Program-made: the position numbers and the translations under genes
Source of the DNA: Magnetospirillum sp.
GTDB taxonomy: Bacteria > Pseudomonadota > Alphaproteobacteria > Rhodospirillales > Magnetospirillaceae
Direction: 5' to 3'
Length of the DNA stretch: 10,000 nt
Assembly (NCBI GenBank): GCA_020217035.1
Contig: JAIWOG010000322.1
Coordinates: forward strand, 1-10,000
Shown here: in pieces, positions 8,016 to 10,000 of the stretch
Position numbering within the stretch: position 1 is the stretch's first letter
Layout: each line of letters begins with the position of its first letter
Notes under the pieces: generated by a model
The model's database searches: none
The model's input: the letters and a program-made list of their open reading frames with translations, nothing else
What the model was told of the DNA's origin: nothing

Positions 8016-8059
8016 AGGCGGGGGCATACCCCCGCCGCTCTCTCGGGGTGCCCCCGCCT
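8016..8059 (+). repeat. GC-rich inverted repeats in the glyS-ppdK gap, alternative hairpins
   Basis: AGGCGGGGGCA (8016-8026) can pair perfectly over 11 bases with TGCCCCCGCCT (8049-8059). Its core GGCGGGGG (8017-8024) can instead pair over 8 bases with CCCCCGCC (8029-8036) across a four-base CATA loop, leaving CGGGG (8044-8048) free to pair with CCCCG (8052-8056). The structures are mutually exclusive. No run of T follows, so this is not a standard intrinsic terminator. It may be a transcript-stabilising or attenuating structure between glyS and ppdK, or one copy of a dispersed palindromic repeat. Confidence 0.7.
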
Positions 8060-8084
8060 GAAGTCGCGGGGCTGGAAGCGTGAT

Positions 8085-8090
8085 AAAGGA
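8085..8090 (+). promoter_or_regulatory. Ribosome binding site of ppdK
   Basis: AAAGGA ends seven bases before ATG 8098, a good spacing. It supports this start and shows that ppdK is translated independently of glyS, whose stop lies 92 bases upstream. Confidence 0.7.
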
Positions 8091-8097
8091 CAAAGCC

Positions 8098-10000
8098 ATG
8101 AGCAAATGGGTCTACAGCTTCGGTGGAGGGCGGGCCGAAGGCCGCGCCGACATGAAGAACCTTCTGGGCGGCAAGGGGGCCAATCTGGCCGAGATGGCCA
8201 ATCTGGGCATTCCGGTGCCGCCTGGCTTCACCATCCCGACCGAGGTTTGCACCTACTATTACGCCAATTCCAAGACCTATCCCCAGGCGCTGACCGCCCA
8301 GGTGACCGAGGCCTTGGCCCGGGTGGAAGAAATCATGGGCGCCAAGTTCGGCGATTCCGCCAACCCGTTGTTGGTGTCGGTGCGATCGGGTGCCCGGGCT
8401 TCCATGCCCGGCATGATGGACACCATCTTGAACCTGGGCCTGAACGACGTGTCGGTGGAAGGTCTGGCCAAGCGGTCGGGCGATTCCCGTTTCGCCTATG
8501 ATTCCTATCGCCGGTTCATTCAGATGTATTCCGACGTGGTGTTGGGCGTCGACCACCATCATTTCGAGGAAATCCTGGACGAGGTGAAGACCGAACGCGG
8601 CTACACGCTGGACACCGAATTGTCCGCCGACGACTGGAAGAAGGTGGTCGCCCAGTACAAGGACAAGGTCCAGGCCGAACTGGGCTCGCCCTTCCCCCAA
8701 GACGTCAATGACCAATTGTGGGGCGCGGTCGGCGCCGTGTTCAGCTCTTGGATGAACCAACGTGCCATCACCTATCGCCGCCTGCACGACATCCCCGAAG
8801 CCTGGGGCACCGCCGTCAACGTCCAGGCCATGGTGTTCGGCAACATGGGCGACGATTGCTGCACCGGCGTCTGCTTCACCCGCGATCCCAGCACCGGCGA
8901 CAATGCCTTCTATGGCGAGTTCCTGGTCAACGCCCAGGGCGAGGACGTGGTGGCCGGCATCCGCACCCCTCAGCAGCTGACCAAGCATGGCCGCGAGTTG
9001 CAGCATTCCGACCTGCCCAGCATGGAAGAGGTGATGCCCGAGGTCTTCCGCGAGCTGAACGCCATCCGTCACAAGCTGGAAGCCCATTACAAGGACATGC
9101 AGGACATGGAGTTCACGGTGCAGCAAAAGCGCCTGTGGATGCTTCAGACCCGCACCGGCAAGCGCACCACCAAGGCGGCCTTGAAGATCGCCGTGGACAT
9201 GGCCCGCGAAGGTCTGATCACCCGCAAGGAAGCCATCGGCCGCATCGACCCGGCGGCCTTGGACCAGTTGCTGCACCCCACCCTTGACCCCAAGGCCGGC
9301 CGCGATCTGCTGGCCCGTGGCCTGCCGGCCAGCCCCGGCGCCGCCTCGGGCAAGGTGGTGTTCTCGGCCGAGGACGCCGAAGCCTGGGTCAAGGACAAGA
9401 AGGAACGCGTCATCCTGGTCCGCATCGAGACCAGCCCGGAAGACATCGGCGGCATGCACGTGTCGGAAGGCATCCTGACCACCCGGGGCGGCATGACCAG
9501 CCACGCCGCCGTGGTGGCCCGCGGCATGGGTACGCCCTGCGTCGCCGGTTGCGGCGAAATCCGCGTCGATTACGCCGCCAAGACCCTGAAAGTCGCCGGC
9601 CGCGTGGTGGGCGAGGGCGAGGTGATCACCATCGACGGCGGCACCGGCGAGGTGTTCGCCGGCGCGGTGCCCACCGTGCAGCCGGAATTGACCGGCGACT
9701 TCGCCACCCTGATGGAATGGGTGGACACCATCCGCACGCTTAAGGTCCGCGCCAACGCCGAGACCCCCACCGACGCCGCCACGGCGCGCAAGTTCGGCGC
9801 CGAGGGCATCGGCCTGTGCCGTACCGAGCACATGTTCTTCGCCCCCGAACGCATCCTGGCGGTGCGCGAGATGATCCTGGCCGAAAACGAAAAGGGCCGC
9901 CGCGCTGCCCTGGCCAAGCTGCTGCCGTTCCAGCGTCAGGATTTCGTCGACTTGTTCAACATCATGCAGGGCCTGCCGGTGACCATCCGCCTGCTGGACC
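8098..10000 (+). CDS. ppdK: Pyruvate, phosphate dikinase (partial, C-terminus beyond right edge)
   Basis: The frame is open from ATG 8098 to the window end, giving 634 codons of an enzyme that is normally about 880-900 residues. PPDK interconverts pyruvate + ATP + phosphate and PEP + AMP + pyrophosphate in the cytoplasm, linking glycolysis and gluconeogenesis. The N-terminal nucleotide-binding domain shows [42 protein letters not shown] and a [16 protein letters not shown] segment. The central phosphohistidine domain has [18 protein letters not shown], with catalytic His469 and Thr467 two residues before it; in plants, and in bacteria with a PDRP regulatory protein, that Thr is phosphorylated to switch the enzyme off. 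The PEP/pyruvate-binding barrel begins with [10 protein letters not shown], where Arg575 is the expected PEP ligand. The missing part is the rest of this barrel. The gene follows glyS after a structured 92-base gap, an arrangement I believe is common in alphaproteobacteria. Confidence 0.97.
   Translation, partial: MSKWVYSFGGGRAEGRADMKNLLGGKGANLAEMANLGIPVPPGFTIPTEVCTYYYANSKTYPQALTAQVTEALARVEEIMGAKFGDSANPLLVSVRSGARASMPGMMDTILNLGLNDVSVEGLAKRSGDSRFAYDSYRRFIQMYSDVVLGVDHHHFEEILDEVKTERGYTLDTELSADDWKKVVAQYKDKVQAELGSPFPQDVNDQLWGAVGAVFSSWMNQRAITYRRLHDIPEAWGTAVNVQAMVFGNMGDDCCTGVCFTRDPSTGDNAFYGEFLVNAQGEDVVAGIRTPQQLTKHGRELQHSDLPSMEEVMPEVFRELNAIRHKLEAHYKDMQDMEFTVQQKRLWMLQTRTGKRTTKAALKIAVDMAREGLITRKEAIGRIDPAALDQLLHPTLDPKAGRDLLARGLPASPGAASGKVVFSAEDAEAWVKDKKERVILVRIETSPEDIGGMHVSEGILTTRGGMTSHAAVVARGMGTPCVAGCGEIRVDYAAKTLKVAGRVVGEGEVITIDGGTGEVFAGAVPTVQPELTGDFATLMEWVDTIRTLKVRANAETPTDAATARKFGAEGIGLCRTEHMFFAPERILAVREMILAENEKGRRAALAKLLPFQRQDFVDLFNIMQGLPVTIRLLD

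Noticed and set aside
8016..8059. Intrinsic terminator after glyS
   Set aside because: Strong GC stems are present but no T-rich tract follows any of the alternative hairpins, so I list it as an inverted repeat instead.
8002..9831. A 609-codon reverse-strand open frame opposite ppdK
   Set aside because: It is antisense to clear PPDK motifs and has low-complexity, His/Gly/Ala-rich composition; a GC-driven artefact.

Overview
This is a high-GC bacterial window whose genes lie edge to edge. It most resembles an alphaproteobacterium, possibly Rhodospirillales/Magnetospirillum-like. That placement rests on the glyQ-glyS-ppdK gene order and GC-rich codon use, so it is an inference and not proof.

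The left half (1-4982) looks like the edge of an accessory cluster for surface glycan or lipid modification. A leftward gene (950 to beyond base 1) encodes an aminopeptidase-fold protein of the DUF4910/DUF2172 type, a family that often sits in surface-polysaccharide loci. Divergent from it, and read rightward, is a tight four-gene operon: an acyl carrier protein (1070-1312), a stand-alone AMP-forming acyl ligase (1324-2730), a LuxE-type acyl-protein synthetase (2723-3799) and a LuxC-type acyl-CoA reductase (3786-4982). The genes are 11 bases apart or overlap by 8 and 14 bases, so they are probably translationally coupled. Together they make chemical sense as a route that activates a carboxylic acid, loads it on the carrier protein, passes it through an enzyme-bound thioester and reduces it to an aldehyde. 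LuxC and LuxE are best known from bioluminescence, but no luciferase (LuxAB) or LuxD gene is in the window. The acyl substrate and the fate of the product are unknown.

The right half (5048-10000) is core metabolism: glyQ and glyS, the alpha and beta subunits of glycyl-tRNA synthetase, followed by ppdK, pyruvate phosphate dikinase, which is cut by the right edge. The junction between the accessory and core parts is the 65-base gap at 4983-5047, which holds a possible sigma70-type promoter. The 92-base glyS-ppdK gap holds a GC-rich set of mutually exclusive hairpins.

No RNA genes, insertion sequences or CRISPR arrays were seen. No stretch over 300 bases lacks a gene. The most interesting part is the ACP-ligase-LuxE-LuxC cassette next to the DUF4910 gene.
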